Assembly: GCA_002791545.1 (NCBI GenBank) | Contig: PFXG01000055.1 | Span: 25,782-89,781, forward strand | From: Zetaproteobacteria bacterium CG_4_9_14_3_um_filter_49_83 | GTDB lineage: Bacteria > Pseudomonadota > Zetaproteobacteria > Mariprofundales > Mariprofundaceae | Length of the DNA stretch: 64,000 bases | Direction: 5' to 3' | Shown here: positions 56,601 through 64,000 of the stretch, piece by piece | How positions within the stretch are numbered: the stretch's first letter is position 1 | Layout of the letters: every line of letters starts with the position of its first letter | The notes under the pieces: model-generated | Told to the model about the DNA's origin: nothing | Databases searched by the model: none | The model's input: the letters and a program-made list of their open reading frames with translations, nothing else | Translations under genes and position numbers: made by a program

Positions 56601-58052
56601 TTAGTCGTTGTGCTGTTTTCTCGGCAGCAGAAGACGCGCCTCTACGCCGCCCTGCGGCATGTTGTGCAGCGAGATTTCGCCGCCATGCAGTAGCGCCACT
56701 TCGTGAACAAAGGGCAGACCCAGACCGCTGCTTTTGCGGCGGCTGCCGGGGCGGGCGAGGGAGTAGAATCGCTCAAAGATGCGTGGCATGGCGTAGTCGG
56801 GGATGGCCGGGCCGGGGTTGTGCAGTAGCAGAGTGTAGTGGTCCGTATCCGCCTGCAACGACAGTGTAATCCGGCTGCCATCGGCTGAAAAATCGATGGC
56901 ATTATCCAGCAGGTTGGTCAGCGCCTGATGCAGCAGAAAGACTTCGCCCTCCACTTCCGCAGCCGCAGCAATCATGGTCTTGCAAGTGATGCCACGCTGC
57001 CGCATGGTGACTGTCTGATCGGCGATGACCTGTTCGGCCAGCTGTTGCAGATTGATTGATGCGCTCCCTTCAAGTTCGTTGCGATGTTCGACGCGAGCCA
57101 GTGCCAGCAGTTTATCAAGCATCGTGCGCAGGCGGATACTTTGCTCGCGAATGTTAGCGGTAAAGCGGGCACGCTCCTGCGGCGGCAGCTTTTCATCGAG
57201 CAGTTCCGCCGAACCGATCAGCGCCGTCAGCGGGCTTTTCATCTCATGCACCAGATGGTGTACGTAATTTTCGACATACTCACGCCCATCGAGCTTTTCG
57301 CGCATCTCGCGCAGCGCCAGACCGAGCTCGGCCAGCTCTCGGCTGCCAAGGGACGGCAAGGAGATTTTTTGCCCGCGACTGACTTCCCGTGCGTAGTGGC
57401 GCAGTTGATCAATGGAGTGTTTCAGCCACCAGCTGAACAGCAGGCCGATGATCAACGCGCTGAGCATCAGCAACCACCCGGCCTGTTCGATGGACTGACG
57501 GCTGTGGTCGATGAATGGCTGGACGCTGGCGGTGGGCTTGGCCACGGTCAGCACCCCGACCAGTTGCCCCTGATAGTTGATCGGCGCGGCGACATGCATC
57601 ACGGTGCTGTGATCATCACCGGGATGGCTCGGTGTACTGCGCACGCCGTAGCGACCGCGCAAGGTCAGGTAAACATCATTCCAGCGCGAGTAGTCCTGCC
57701 CCACGGCCTCATTGCTTGAGTCGTAGCGCACAATGCCCTGCGTATCGGTGATGTAGACACGCAGATCGAGCTGCTCCTTTTTAAACTGCCAGATTCGGGC
57801 ATGCGGGTTGCGCGCCAGATAGCGCTGAAACAGGGCGGAAAATTGCCCGTCAAACTGACCTGAAGTCATCGTGCCGTCCGGCATCTGCTGCGCGGCCACT
57901 TCGGCCAGCAGGTTGGCGGTATCAACCAGCGTATCCTCCATGGCCTGACGTACGCCGGGTTTAATTTCCTGCGAGAAGATATTGAGCACAAACCAGGCGG
58001 AGAGGCCGACAATCAGGAAATAACCGATCAGCAGACGCAGCGAGATGTTCAT
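56601..58052 (-). CDS. creC: Sensor histidine kinase CreC
   Basis: 483 residues. Two membrane segments (about 6-26 and 185-205) flank a periplasmic Cache-like sensor (VYITDTQGIVRYDSSNEAVGQDY), HAMP-like linker, HisKA with LVHEMKSPLTALIGS and HATPase (NLLDNAIDF, SSGLGLPFVHEV). The order creB-creC-creD and ATGA overlap with creB support the name. Kinase activates CreB under envelope stress or changing carbon supply. Confidence 0.93.
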   Translation of the reverse strand: MNISLRLLIGYFLIVGLSAWFVLNIFSQEIKPGVRQAMEDTLVDTANLLAEVAAQQMPDGTMTSGQFDGQFSALFQRYLARNPHARIWQFKKEQLDLRVYITDTQGIVRYDSSNEAVGQDYSRWNDVYLTLRGRYGVRSTPSHPGDDHSTVMHVAAPINYQGQLVGVLTVAKPTASVQPFIDHSRQSIEQAGWLLMLSALIIGLLFSWWLKHSIDQLRHYAREVSRGQKISLPSLGSRELAELGLALREMREKLDGREYVENYVHHLVHEMKSPLTALIGSAELLDEKLPPQERARFTANIREQSIRLRTMLDKLLALARVEHRNELEGSASINLQQLAEQVIADQTVTMRQRGITCKTMIAAAAEVEGEVFLLHQALTNLLDNAIDFSADGSRITLSLQADTDHYTLLLHNPGPAIPDYAMPRIFERFYSLARPGSRRKSSGLGLPFVHEVALLHGGEISLHNMPQGGVEARLLLPRKQHND

Positions 58053-58738
58053 GCATCTGTGCCGTTAATGAGGCTGTAGCCCATGCCACGGTGGGTGATA
58101 ATGGGTTCGATGTCCTGGCGAATATGTTTCAGCTTGGCGCGCAGCGTTTTGATGTGCGTATCGACGGTGCGGTCGGAGGTGTCCAGCGCATCACGCCAGA
58201 TTAAATCCATCAGCAGCGTTCGTTCGTAGATGCGGCCCGGATGTTGCAACAGCTGTTGCAGCAACAGTTGTTCGTAGCGGGTTAAATCGAGCTGATTGTT
58301 GCAGAAGCTGATGCGTTCGGTTTCGCTGTTCTGCTCAAACCAGTGGTGTTCCCGTTTGCCGCTGCCCGACATACGTCGGCGCAGGATGACCCGCACCCGT
58401 GCGGCCACCTCACGCGGCGAAAAGGGTTTGCTGACATAATCATCCGCGCCGATCTCCAGCCCGATGATGCGGTCAATCTCATCGCAGCGGGAGGTGAGGA
58501 AGAGGATGGGAATATCGCTGAAGGAGCGCAGTTCACGGCACAGGTCGAAGCCGCTCATGTCGGGTAAGCCGACATCCAGAATCGCCAGAGCAAAGTGATT
58601 GTTGCGCAACAATTGCAGCGCCTCGCCACCATGCATGCTGTGCTGCACATTGTACCCTTCACTGCTGAGTGCATAGCTCAGCACCTCGGCAATGGGCGTT
58701 TCATCTTCAACAATAAGGATGCCTTTATCCAAATCCAT
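58049..58738 (-). CDS. creB: Response regulator CreB (OmpR type)
   Basis: 229 residues. Receiver with acidic EDE pocket near 11-13, acceptor Asp in ALAILDVGLPDMSG, and Lys in YVSKPFSPREV; then an OmpR-type winged helix (DALDTSDRTVDTHIKTLRAKLKHI). It overlaps creC by ATGA and is the first gene of creB-C-D. creA is not present here. Confidence 0.94.
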   Translation of the reverse strand: MDLDKGILIVEDETPIAEVLSYALSSEGYNVQHSMHGGEALQLLRNNHFALAILDVGLPDMSGFDLCRELRSFSDIPILFLTSRCDEIDRIIGLEIGADDYVSKPFSPREVAARVRVILRRRMSGSGKREHHWFEQNSETERISFCNNQLDLTRYEQLLLQQLLQHPGRIYERTLLMDLIWRDALDTSDRTVDTHIKTLRAKLKHIRQDIEPIITHRGMGYSLINGTDA

Positions 58739-58948
58739 GCAGTCCTCCCGATGTGTGCAAGCAGGCTAGCGTGTTACTGATGATTGAAAACTGCAAGTTG
58801 TTTGGGATTGTTATGGGTTAAGGCGGCTATCGCTGATTCGTATGTCAACGTGGATTCAACTCTCAAGTGCAACCCCGGTAAGTCGTTGTGATGTGTTGAA
58901 AAACTGAGTACCTACACCTGAGCATCCCAAACTGTTCAATTCAGCGTG

Positions 58949-59800
58949 ATGGCGCTAATCTGCCTTGCCAAAATTGAAGGAATAGGACTTACCTCTGTGT
59001 TTAGATATCCTGCTGACCGGCTTCCTGTAGCCATTATTGTTGCCCTTACATGCCTTGATTTTGCAATCTATTTTCAGGTTGAGCAGAGCTGGATTCTGCT
59101 TGTGTTCTGGCTGGTGATGATGATCCCGAAGGGAAAAATCGGGGCCTGGAACCACCATCATCAACATACGCCAACATTTAAAAAGAAGCCTCTAAATCGT
59201 TTGCTGGAGCTGTCGTATGCCTTGCATACCGGTGCTACAACCAATGTGTGGGTGCTGCATCACACGTTAGGGCACCATATGAATTTTCTCGATCAGCAAA
59301 AGGATGAGAGCCGCTGGCAAAGAAAATCCGGTGAAGTCATGGGCAAAATTGAGTACACCCTGAATGTGGCGGCCACTGCGCATTGGAGGGCTTATCATGT
59401 GGGGAAACGTTTCCCGAAAATTCAGAGAGCCTTTCTGCTGTATACCGTTCTGACATTTTTGTTCGTCGCCATGTTAACCTGGTTTAAACCGGTGCAGGGT
59501 CTGTTCCTGTTCGTGTTGCCGATGCTTTGCGGGGTACTGTTAACATCCTGGGCCACGTTTAAGCATCACGCCGGTCTTCCTACCGACAATGAGTTTGCGG
59601 CATCGAGAAATAATCTTAATCGTTTTTATAACATCACCACGGGTAATCTGGGCTATCACACAGCCCATCATTACAAGCAGGGTGTGCATTGGTCACGCTT
59701 GCCTGAGCTGCATGAGCAGATTAAAGACAAAATTCCAGAGGAACTGATCTCATCAGGTTTGCCGGTCGGTGACTGGATACGCCGTAAACTGGCATCATAA
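58949..59800 (+). CDS. Fatty acid desaturase family protein
   Basis: About 283 residues with the three His boxes of membrane di-iron desaturases/hydroxylases: HHHQHTP, HHTLGHHMN and HTAHHYKQGVHW. Hydrophobic segments surround them (AIIVALTCLDFAIYF, LFLFVLPMLCGVLLTSW). Substrate not inferable. Start is weakly supported: GTG 58946 or ATG 58949, and a GTG at 58997 has a better upstream AGGA. It is divergent from creB with about 210 bp between them. Confidence 0.82.
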   Translation: MALICLAKIEGIGLTSVFRYPADRLPVAIIVALTCLDFAIYFQVEQSWILLVFWLVMMIPKGKIGAWNHHHQHTPTFKKKPLNRLLELSYALHTGATTNVWVLHHTLGHHMNFLDQQKDESRWQRKSGEVMGKIEYTLNVAATAHWRAYHVGKRFPKIQRAFLLYTVLTFLFVAMLTWFKPVQGLFLFVLPMLCGVLLTSWATFKHHAGLPTDNEFAASRNNLNRFYNITTGNLGYHTAHHYKQGVHWSRLPELHEQIKDKIPEELISSGLPVGDWIRRKLAS

Positions 59801-59856
59801 AGGCTGTTGAATTAAAAACAGGAGGGCTTTGTTCTTCGGGGTCTCCGTATCCGCAA

Positions 59857-60024
59857 ATCAAGCCCGTATGGCTGCTTCCCCTTTTTCTCAGGGCGAGAAC
59901 CCCTTCTACCTCCGGGAGAAGGTTGGGATGAGGGGATTAAAACAATCTGCCAAAGACGAATTGAATTGCTCAAAGGGCGGGAACGAGAAATAAGAAAATC
60001 AGCGAATCAAGACCCGAAGGGCTT
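59857..60024 (+). repeat. Dispersed repeat, copy A
   Basis: Holds the shared blocks ATCAAGCCCGTATGG, CCCCTTCTACCTCCGGGAG, AAGGTTGGGATGAGGGGAT, GGCGGGAACGAGAA, GCGAATCAAG and CCCGAAGG in the same order as copy B. It sits between the desaturase gene and the first toxin-antitoxin module and has no open frame of note. Confidence 0.85.
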
Positions 60025-60076
60025 ATAAAGTTTACCCGTTTCTGAGTCATGAAAGGGAAGTGTCCCACTGCTGTCC

Positions 60077-60376
60077 CTACGTTGTAAGAAGGTGTCGGCT
60101 TGGTTCCATTCGTTCATGTAACACATTTGCAATCACGATGTGATCCTGTTTGATGATATAGAATACAATGTGTTTGCCTGCCGGGTGACTGCGCAATGTA
60201 TGATGAATTTCCGGTCGGGCTTTGCCTTGCATGGGTGTGATGGCCAGAGCATGGAAACATTCATCGATCATTTTCAGAAAGCTGCGGCGTTGCTCTGTCC
60301 CCCACGTTTGCTGCGTGTAGAGGGCAAGAGATAGCAGGCTTGCTTTGGCATCGGGTGTTAGCCGAAAGTCATTCAT
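60077..60376 (-). CDS. ParE-type toxin (RelE/ParE superfamily)
   Basis: 99 residues with a ParE plan: LTPDAKASLLSLALYTQQTWG, helix with FLKMIDECFHALAITPMQGKARPEI, and C-terminal strands (HIVFYIIKQDHIVIANVLHERMEPSRHL). ParE toxins inhibit gyrase; others in the superfamily cleave mRNA. The start overlaps the antitoxin stop by 1 bp. Frame is intact, although its antitoxin is frameshifted. Confidence 0.88.
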   Translation of the reverse strand: MNDFRLTPDAKASLLSLALYTQQTWGTEQRRSFLKMIDECFHALAITPMQGKARPEIHHTLRSHPAGKHIVFYIIKQDHIVIANVLHERMEPSRHLLTT

Positions 60377-60640
60377 TATTGATCTTCTTGATCGATATCC
60401 TGCATGAGTTGATCAAATGAATAGTCTGCGTACACGCCATTCTCAGCATCACGGATGCCCGGTTGCAGCGTCTTTTTCAGTTTAGCCAGTTTTAATTCAT
60501 AAAGAATTTTTTCATTGGTATCAACATTACGGATGGCTTCACGTATAAACTCGCTGGCATTGTTATACATGCCACTGGCGACCTTTTTTTTGCACCAGCT
60601 GCATCAATTCAGGTGTGAGAGAAATATTCATGGTTGGCAT
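60376..60640 (-). pseudogene. ParD-type antitoxin with poly-A frameshift
   Basis: A proper start (ATG at 60640 behind AAGGAGTGTAAG) reads PTMNISLTPELMQLVQKK, then hits a run of eight A (on the minus strand) that shifts the frame; with seven A it would continue VASGMYNNASEFIREAIRNVDTN, a typical ParD ribbon-helix-helix antitoxin. Length 265 bp is one base over a multiple of three. The downstream frame could also start at an internal ATG at 60570, without the DNA-binding strand. Slippage or a sequence error could restore it. Confidence 0.8.
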
Positions 60641-60823
60641 CTTACACTCCTTAGGAACAAGCTGGGTTGGCAATAATCATGCAAAGATTGCCATTTGAAG
60701 ATGCGCACAGCAAGTTTCAATCCAGCCTCTGCCATGGGTGATGCTGACGATGTTCGCCCGCAACGCCGCCATTATTCCGAATTAAAAAAGGAAGCGCATC
60801 GCTTATTCGGAACTACGCCATGG

Positions 60824-60844
60824 ATGCCGGGACGAGCCCGGCAT
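60824..60844. repeat. Short perfect hairpin (8-bp arms)
   Basis: ATGCCGGG and CCCGGCAT around a 5-base loop. Palindromes of this kind are common in dispersed intergenic repeats of many genomes. A second hairpin (ATTCTGAA/TTCAGAAT) lies at 60877-60897, next to copy B of the dispersed repeat. This part of the 489-bp gap between 60641 and 61129 holds no gene. Confidence 0.7.
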
Positions 60845-60903
60845 GACGAAGCGGAAATTGGCTATCGCAGACCGTTATTCTGAACTTGATTCAGAATCCA
60901 CAG

Positions 60904-61071
60904 ATCAAGCCCGTATGGTTGCTTCCTTTTTTCTCAGGGCAAGAGCCCCTTCTACTTCTGGGAGAAGGTTGGGATGAGGGGATTAAAACAATCTTCCTAA
61001 GCGAAATAGAATGAATCAAGCGGTGGGAACGAGAACAAAAAAAAATCCGCGAATTAAACCCCGAAGGCCTT
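60904..61071 (+). repeat. Dispersed repeat, copy B
   Basis: Same block order as copy A: starts ATCAAGCCCGTATGG, then CTTCTCCCAGAAG-like arms, AAGGTTGGGATGAGGGG, GGTGGGAACGAGAAC, CGCGAATTAA and CCCGAAGG. It ends 60 bp before the vapB-like gene. A hexamer pair (TTCTCC / GGAGAA related) suggests a small hairpin inside. Confidence 0.85.
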
Positions 61072-61129
61072 GCATCAGATGAAATGCAAAGCCGTTGACA
61101 GGAATAAAGTGCAGCACTAAATTCGTGCT

Positions 61130-61357
61130 ATGAAAAATATAACGATTAAATTAGAAAATGATGTTGCCCACTGGGCACGAGTTTGGGCTGCTGAGCATAA
61201 TACAAGTGTGTCGCAAGTGCTTGGAACGTTGTTGAAACGCATGAAAAAAGAGAAGACAGGTTATGCGCAAGCCATGCAACAGTTTCTCGCGGTTGAGCCC
61301 CAGTCTCTGAAGGATAATTCGCCCTATCCTTCGCGAGATGACCTGTATGAGCGTTAA
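61130..61357 (+). CDS. Antitoxin, ribbon-helix-helix type (VapB-like)
   Basis: 75 residues beginning KNITIKLENDVAHWARVWAAEHN, a short strand plus two helices as in RHH antitoxins of VapBC pairs. It overlaps the start of the PIN-domain gene by 11 bp, so translation is coupled. The complex likely represses its own promoter, which would lie in or beside repeat copy B. Confidence 0.8.
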   Translation: MKNITIKLENDVAHWARVWAAEHNTSVSQVLGTLLKRMKKEKTGYAQAMQQFLAVEPQSLKDNSPYPSRDDLYER

Positions 61358-61790
61358 CTGCTTCGTTGATACCAACATCCTTGTCTATTCGCGTGACAGT
61401 TCAGAGCCTGATAAACAATTGAAGGCAAAGGCTTGGCTAACGGAGCTTTGGCAACAGGAAGCGGGGAGAATCAGCGCGCAGGTGATGAATGAGTATTACG
61501 TTACCGTCACGCAGAAACTGAAACCAGGCCTTCCAAAAGAACAGGCACGATCAGATTTACGTGCACTGGCAGTGTGGCAACCACTGGAAGTTTCCACGCA
61601 GCTGATTGAATCCGCATGGGAAGTTCAGGATCAATATGCGTATTCATGGTGGGATAGTCTGGTGATTGCGTCGGCTCTATTCCTGGATTGCCGCTATTTA
61701 TTGAGTGAAGATATGCAACATGAGCAGCGCGTTGGCAAACTGGAGATTATCAACCCGTTTTTAATGGATGTTGGGGTTTTGATAAAATAG
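61347..61790 (+). CDS. PIN-domain toxin (VapC family)
   Basis: 147 residues. The PIN acidic residues are visible: Asp in FVDTNILVYSRD, a Glu in QVMNEYYVTV, Asp in YAYSWWDSLVIASA and a final acidic pair in YLLSEDMQHEQRV. VapC toxins are RNases that cut tRNA or rRNA. I start at the ATG at 61347 inside the antitoxin gene; 61338 is another possible start. Both partners are intact, so this is the only complete module of the three here. Confidence 0.9.
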   Translation: MSVNCFVDTNILVYSRDSSEPDKQLKAKAWLTELWQQEAGRISAQVMNEYYVTVTQKLKPGLPKEQARSDLRALAVWQPLEVSTQLIESAWEVQDQYAYSWWDSLVIASALFLDCRYLLSEDMQHEQRVGKLEIINPFLMDVGVLIK

Positions 61791-61808
61791 GGAAGATGAT
61801 TGAATAAA

Positions 61809-61940
61809 CTTCCTTTTTTTCTTCACAGCCCCTTCTACCTCCGGGAGAAGGTTGGGATGAGGGGATGAAAACAATCTGCTTAAGTCGACATTGAATGACT
61901 CAAGCGGTGGGAACGAGAACTAAAAAACCGCGAATCAAGC
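61809..61940 (+). repeat. Dispersed repeat, copy C (5'-shortened)
   Basis: Shares CCCCTTCTACCTCCGGGAG, AAGGTTGGGATGAGGGGAT, AACAATCTGC, GGTGGGAACGAGAAC and CGCGAATCAAG with copies A and B but lacks the first block. It lies between vapC and the third module. A last fragment (CGCGAATCAAGTCCCCGCAT) recurs at about 62639. Confidence 0.8.
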
Positions 61941-62069
61941 ACTGTCCCCGCAGTCCTTTGTGTCTACCCTCTACGCTACCCGACTATACCCATGGTTAAT
62001 AACAAAGATTGACATAAACAATAGGCGCTTCCAAAGTCCCTTCTCAAACATATTCATATGGAGGCTGTT

Positions 62070-62318
62070 ATGAATTTCAGTTTAACGCCCAGTCTGGAGC
62101 AGTTTATTAGAGATCGTGCAGCAACCGGCGATTACAACAATGCCAGTGAGGTCGTGCGTGAAGCCCTTCGTTTACTTAAACGAACAGAAGAGCAGCGCGC
62201 ATTGAAATTGGAACGTTTGCGCACAGCTGTCCGTGCCGGTGATGAAGCTATTGCCAATGGTGACTTTATAGATGTGAATGGCGATGAAGAATTGGACGCA
62301 TTCTTTGGCAGACTCTAA
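62070..62318 (+). CDS. ParD-like antitoxin
   Basis: 82 residues: NFSLTPSLEQFIRDRAATGDYNNASEVVREALRLLKRTEEQRA is a textbook ParD ribbon-helix-helix domain with a C-terminal toxin-wrapping part ending in DAFFGRL. GGAGGCTGTT precedes the ATG at 62070 (62058 is a possible longer start). The downstream toxin gene is interrupted. Confidence 0.88.
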   Translation: MNFSLTPSLEQFIRDRAATGDYNNASEVVREALRLLKRTEEQRALKLERLRTAVRAGDEAIANGDFIDVNGDEELDAFFGRL

Positions 62319-62607
62319 ACGGTTACGAATACCCGGCCCCGCCAGAGCCGACTTGATGGCGCTTGGAAAATACAGCGAATGAGAGTGGGGAACCGATCAA
62401 AAGAGAAAATACCTTGATGGTATCAAACAGTGTCTTAAATCGCTGGCTCAAAATCCGGCTTTAGGAATCCTCCGGGATCATGTTGATCAAGATCTCAGAT
62501 CCTACCCTGTTGAGCGGCATATGGTTTTCTATCGGGAATTAGTGGAGGAGGTCATAATTGTTCGGGTTCTTCATCAATGTATTGATGTGCAATGTCATAT
62601 TGATTAA
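62305..62607 (+). pseudogene. ParE-like toxin with in-frame stop
   Basis: Frame from a TTG at 62305 overlapping the antitoxin end. It reads RLRIPGPARADLMALGKYSE, then TGA at 62380-62382, then EWGTDQKRKYLDGIKQCLKSL ... RHMVFYRELVEEVIIVRVLHQ to a TAA at 62605. The parts align without gap to ParE toxins, so a single stop at codon 26 inactivates the gene unless it is read through. Confidence 0.8.
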
Positions 62608-62680
62608 ATGGTGAAAGGGGTGAATTCAATAAAAAAACCGCGAATCAAGTCCCCGCATACTATGGGTCGCCCCCTGCGAA

Positions 62681-62808
62681 GGTCCAAAAGGGCTATGACC
62701 TCTTATCCGGAGGTCAGCCGACAAAAGGCTGACTTTGAAGTCCACAGCCGGATGGCTGGCATGAAGAGGCAAGCAAACGCATGATGAAGGGGCCTTTGGC
62801 CCCTTTTT
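62681..62808 (+). ncRNA. Candidate structured RNA ending in a terminator
   Basis: Four stems in a row: GACCTC/GAGGTC (62697-62715), GTCAGCC/GGCTGAC (62713-62733), CAGCC/GGCTG closing a GGAT tetraloop (62745-62758), and the terminator at 62787. The first two share the bases 62713-62715 and so cannot both form completely. No frame here looks coding. Could be a small RNA, a leader of hsdM, or a decayed element; no known class recognised. Confidence 0.45.
62787..62808 (+). terminator. Intrinsic terminator
   Basis: Perfect 8-bp stem AAGGGGCC/GGCCCCTT with a TTT loop, running into a T stretch. It closes the candidate RNA. Confidence 0.88.
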
Positions 62809-62861
62809 CTTTGAGTAAAATTGCGGAATTATAGAATCTGACCTATCCTACGCGAAGGGTG

Positions 62862-62881
62862 AGGGAGGGTTCCTCCCTTTT
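62862..62881 (+). terminator. Hairpin with T run in the hsdM leader
   Basis: AGGGAGG/CCTCCCT with a GTT loop followed by TTT, 22 bp before the hsdM start. It may stop readthrough from upstream or act as an attenuator. Confidence 0.6.
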
Positions 62882-62902
62882 GCATTTAATCGGGGAGGTT
62901 CG

Positions 62903-63919
62903 ATGAACCACGCTGTTCATAACAAACTTGTATCTTTTATCTGGTCGATTGCCGACGACTGCCTGCGCGATGTTTATGTTCGCGGCAAATATCGCGATGT
63001 CATTCTACCGATGGTGGTGCTGCGTCGTCTCGATTCGCTGCTTGAGCCGACCAAGGACAAGGTACTCGAAGAGGTGGAGTTCCAGACCAAAGAGATGGGC
63101 CTCACTGAGCTGGATGGCAGCGGCCTGAAAGACGCATCTGGGTATGTCTTCTATAACACCAGTAAATGGACCCTTCGCAAGCTTCAGGATACGGCGACCA
63201 ACAATCAGCAGATATTGCTGGCGAATGTGGAAGAGTACCTGAACGGCTTCAGCGACAACGTCAAAGAGATCATCAGCAAGTTCAACCTGAAAGCCCAGGC
63301 GAGACACATGGCAGCTAAGGATGTGCTGCTCGATGTGCTGGAGAAGTTCACTTCACCTTATATCAATCTGACACCGGTTGACCTTGAAGACCCGGATGGC
63401 AACCGATTGCCAGCGCTTTCCAACCTTGGCATGGGCTATGTGTTTGAGGAGCTCATCCGCAAGTTCAACGAAGAGAACAACGAAGAGGCGGGCGAGCATT
63501 TCACTCCACGCGAAGTGATTGAACTGATGACCCACTTGGTGTTCGACCCTGTAAAAGAGAAGCTGCCGCCAGTCATGACCATCTACGACCCTGCTTGTGG
63601 TTCGGGTGGCATGCTCACCGAAGCGCAGAACTTTGTTAAAGACGAAGTAGGCGCTATTCGTGCCACGGGCGATGTCTATCTCTATGGCAAAGAGATCAAC
63701 GATGAGACCTACGCCATCTGCAAGTCCGACATGATGATCAAGGGCAACAATCCGGAAAACATACGTGTCGGCTCCACACTCTCGACCGATGAGTTTGCCG
63801 GTACCCGTTTCGATTTCATGCTCTCCAATCCGCCCTACGGCAAGAGCTGGGCCAGTGAAGTGAAATACATCAAGGATGGCAAGGATGTCATCGATCCACG
63901 CACGGTAAATTTGTTCTAG
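62903..63919 (+). pseudogene. hsdM: Type I restriction-modification methylase HsdM, truncated
   Basis: N-6 adenine methylase subunit. HsdM N-terminal helical domain (FIWSIADDCLRDVYVRGKYRDV), then AdoMet motif I DPACGSGGML and catalytic motif IV NPPY (FMLSNPPYGKSW). After KDGKDVIDPR the family sequence should continue for well over 100 residues with motifs of the C-terminal part, but here the frame reads TVNLF and stops. A good site (CGGGGAGGTTCG) precedes the ATG. The break at about 63902 marks an insertion or rearrangement. hsdS and hsdR would lie beyond the window. Confidence 0.85.
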
Positions 63920-64000
63920 GCCACCCTGCAACTATTTTTGGTCATTTTGAGTATATCGAGTAATTGTCGTGTATTCAAAAGTAATTGGCGCATTTTTTCC
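63902..64000. other. Sequence replacing the hsdM 3' end, probably a mobile element edge
   Basis: From 63902 the DNA no longer encodes HsdM. It is AT-rich and has no frame. An insertion sequence end is likely, but no inverted repeat or transposase can be seen within 99 bases. Confidence 0.35.

Noticed and set aside
62640..62810. Known riboswitch class (c-di-GMP, cobalamin, TPP) for the hairpin region before hsdM
   Set aside because: Conserved core words of these classes are absent; kept only as an unclassified candidate RNA.
1..64000. CRISPR arrays, tRNA and rRNA genes
   Set aside because: No regularly spaced repeats of CRISPR type were seen and no cloverleaf or rRNA core was recognised by reading. 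A tRNAscan or Infernal run would be decisive.

Overview
The window is from a Gram-negative bacterium, most likely a proteobacterium: it carries outer-membrane efflux factors, two tripartite exporters, a CreBCD envelope system and a GspE/PilB-type ATPase. Gene mix and organisation (ftsH-folP-cdaA-ybbR-glmM, a sucrose synthesis operon with an ectA-like gene, many sensor kinases) would fit a marine or salt-exposed lineage. Zetaproteobacteria such as Mariprofundus, or a halotolerant gammaproteobacterium, are guesses from memory of gene content, not something the sequence proves.

Layout. 0-10.2 kb is a housekeeping block: the end of an acyl-CoA synthetase, a DedA membrane protein, an unrecognised 717-residue protein, then tilS, ftsH, folP, a diadenylate cyclase (cdaA), ybbR and glmM on the plus strand. 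A convergent GspE/PilB-like ATPase with repeated MshEN-type motifs follows. 12.7-19.1 kb is a self-regulated RND efflux operon (TetR, outer membrane factor, adaptor, pump). 19.1-20.7 kb holds small lipoprotein and coiled-coil genes of unknown role.

20.9-36.5 kb is rich in signalling: a PAS hybrid kinase whose receiver has lost its aspartate, a FIST-GAF-GAF-cyclase giant, redox enzymes (flavoprotein monooxygenase, OsmC, amine-oxidase-like flavoprotein), and a module of two hybrid kinases around two twin LuxR/NarL-type response regulators. The promoter before this module has two NarL-like 7-2-7 inverted repeats. 36.7-44 kb is a minus-strand compatible-solute operon ectA-sps-spp-fruK-ams-galU. 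Upstream lies a FIST protein overlapping a PAS kinase.

47.1-51.7 kb is a GC-rich TolC-MacA-MacB exporter. A copy of the last 39 bp of macB recurs at 54.95 kb, so the 3.2 kb between them (a decayed CRP/FNR gene, a frameshifted von Willebrand lipoprotein and two small genes) looks like a rearranged insert. CreD-CreC-CreB and a fatty acid desaturase follow. 59.8-64 kb is an accessory zone with three toxin-antitoxin modules (two of them damaged), three copies of a roughly 140-165 bp dispersed repeat, a possible structured RNA with a terminator, and a type I restriction methylase gene cut off at about 63.9 kb by foreign sequence that runs off the end.
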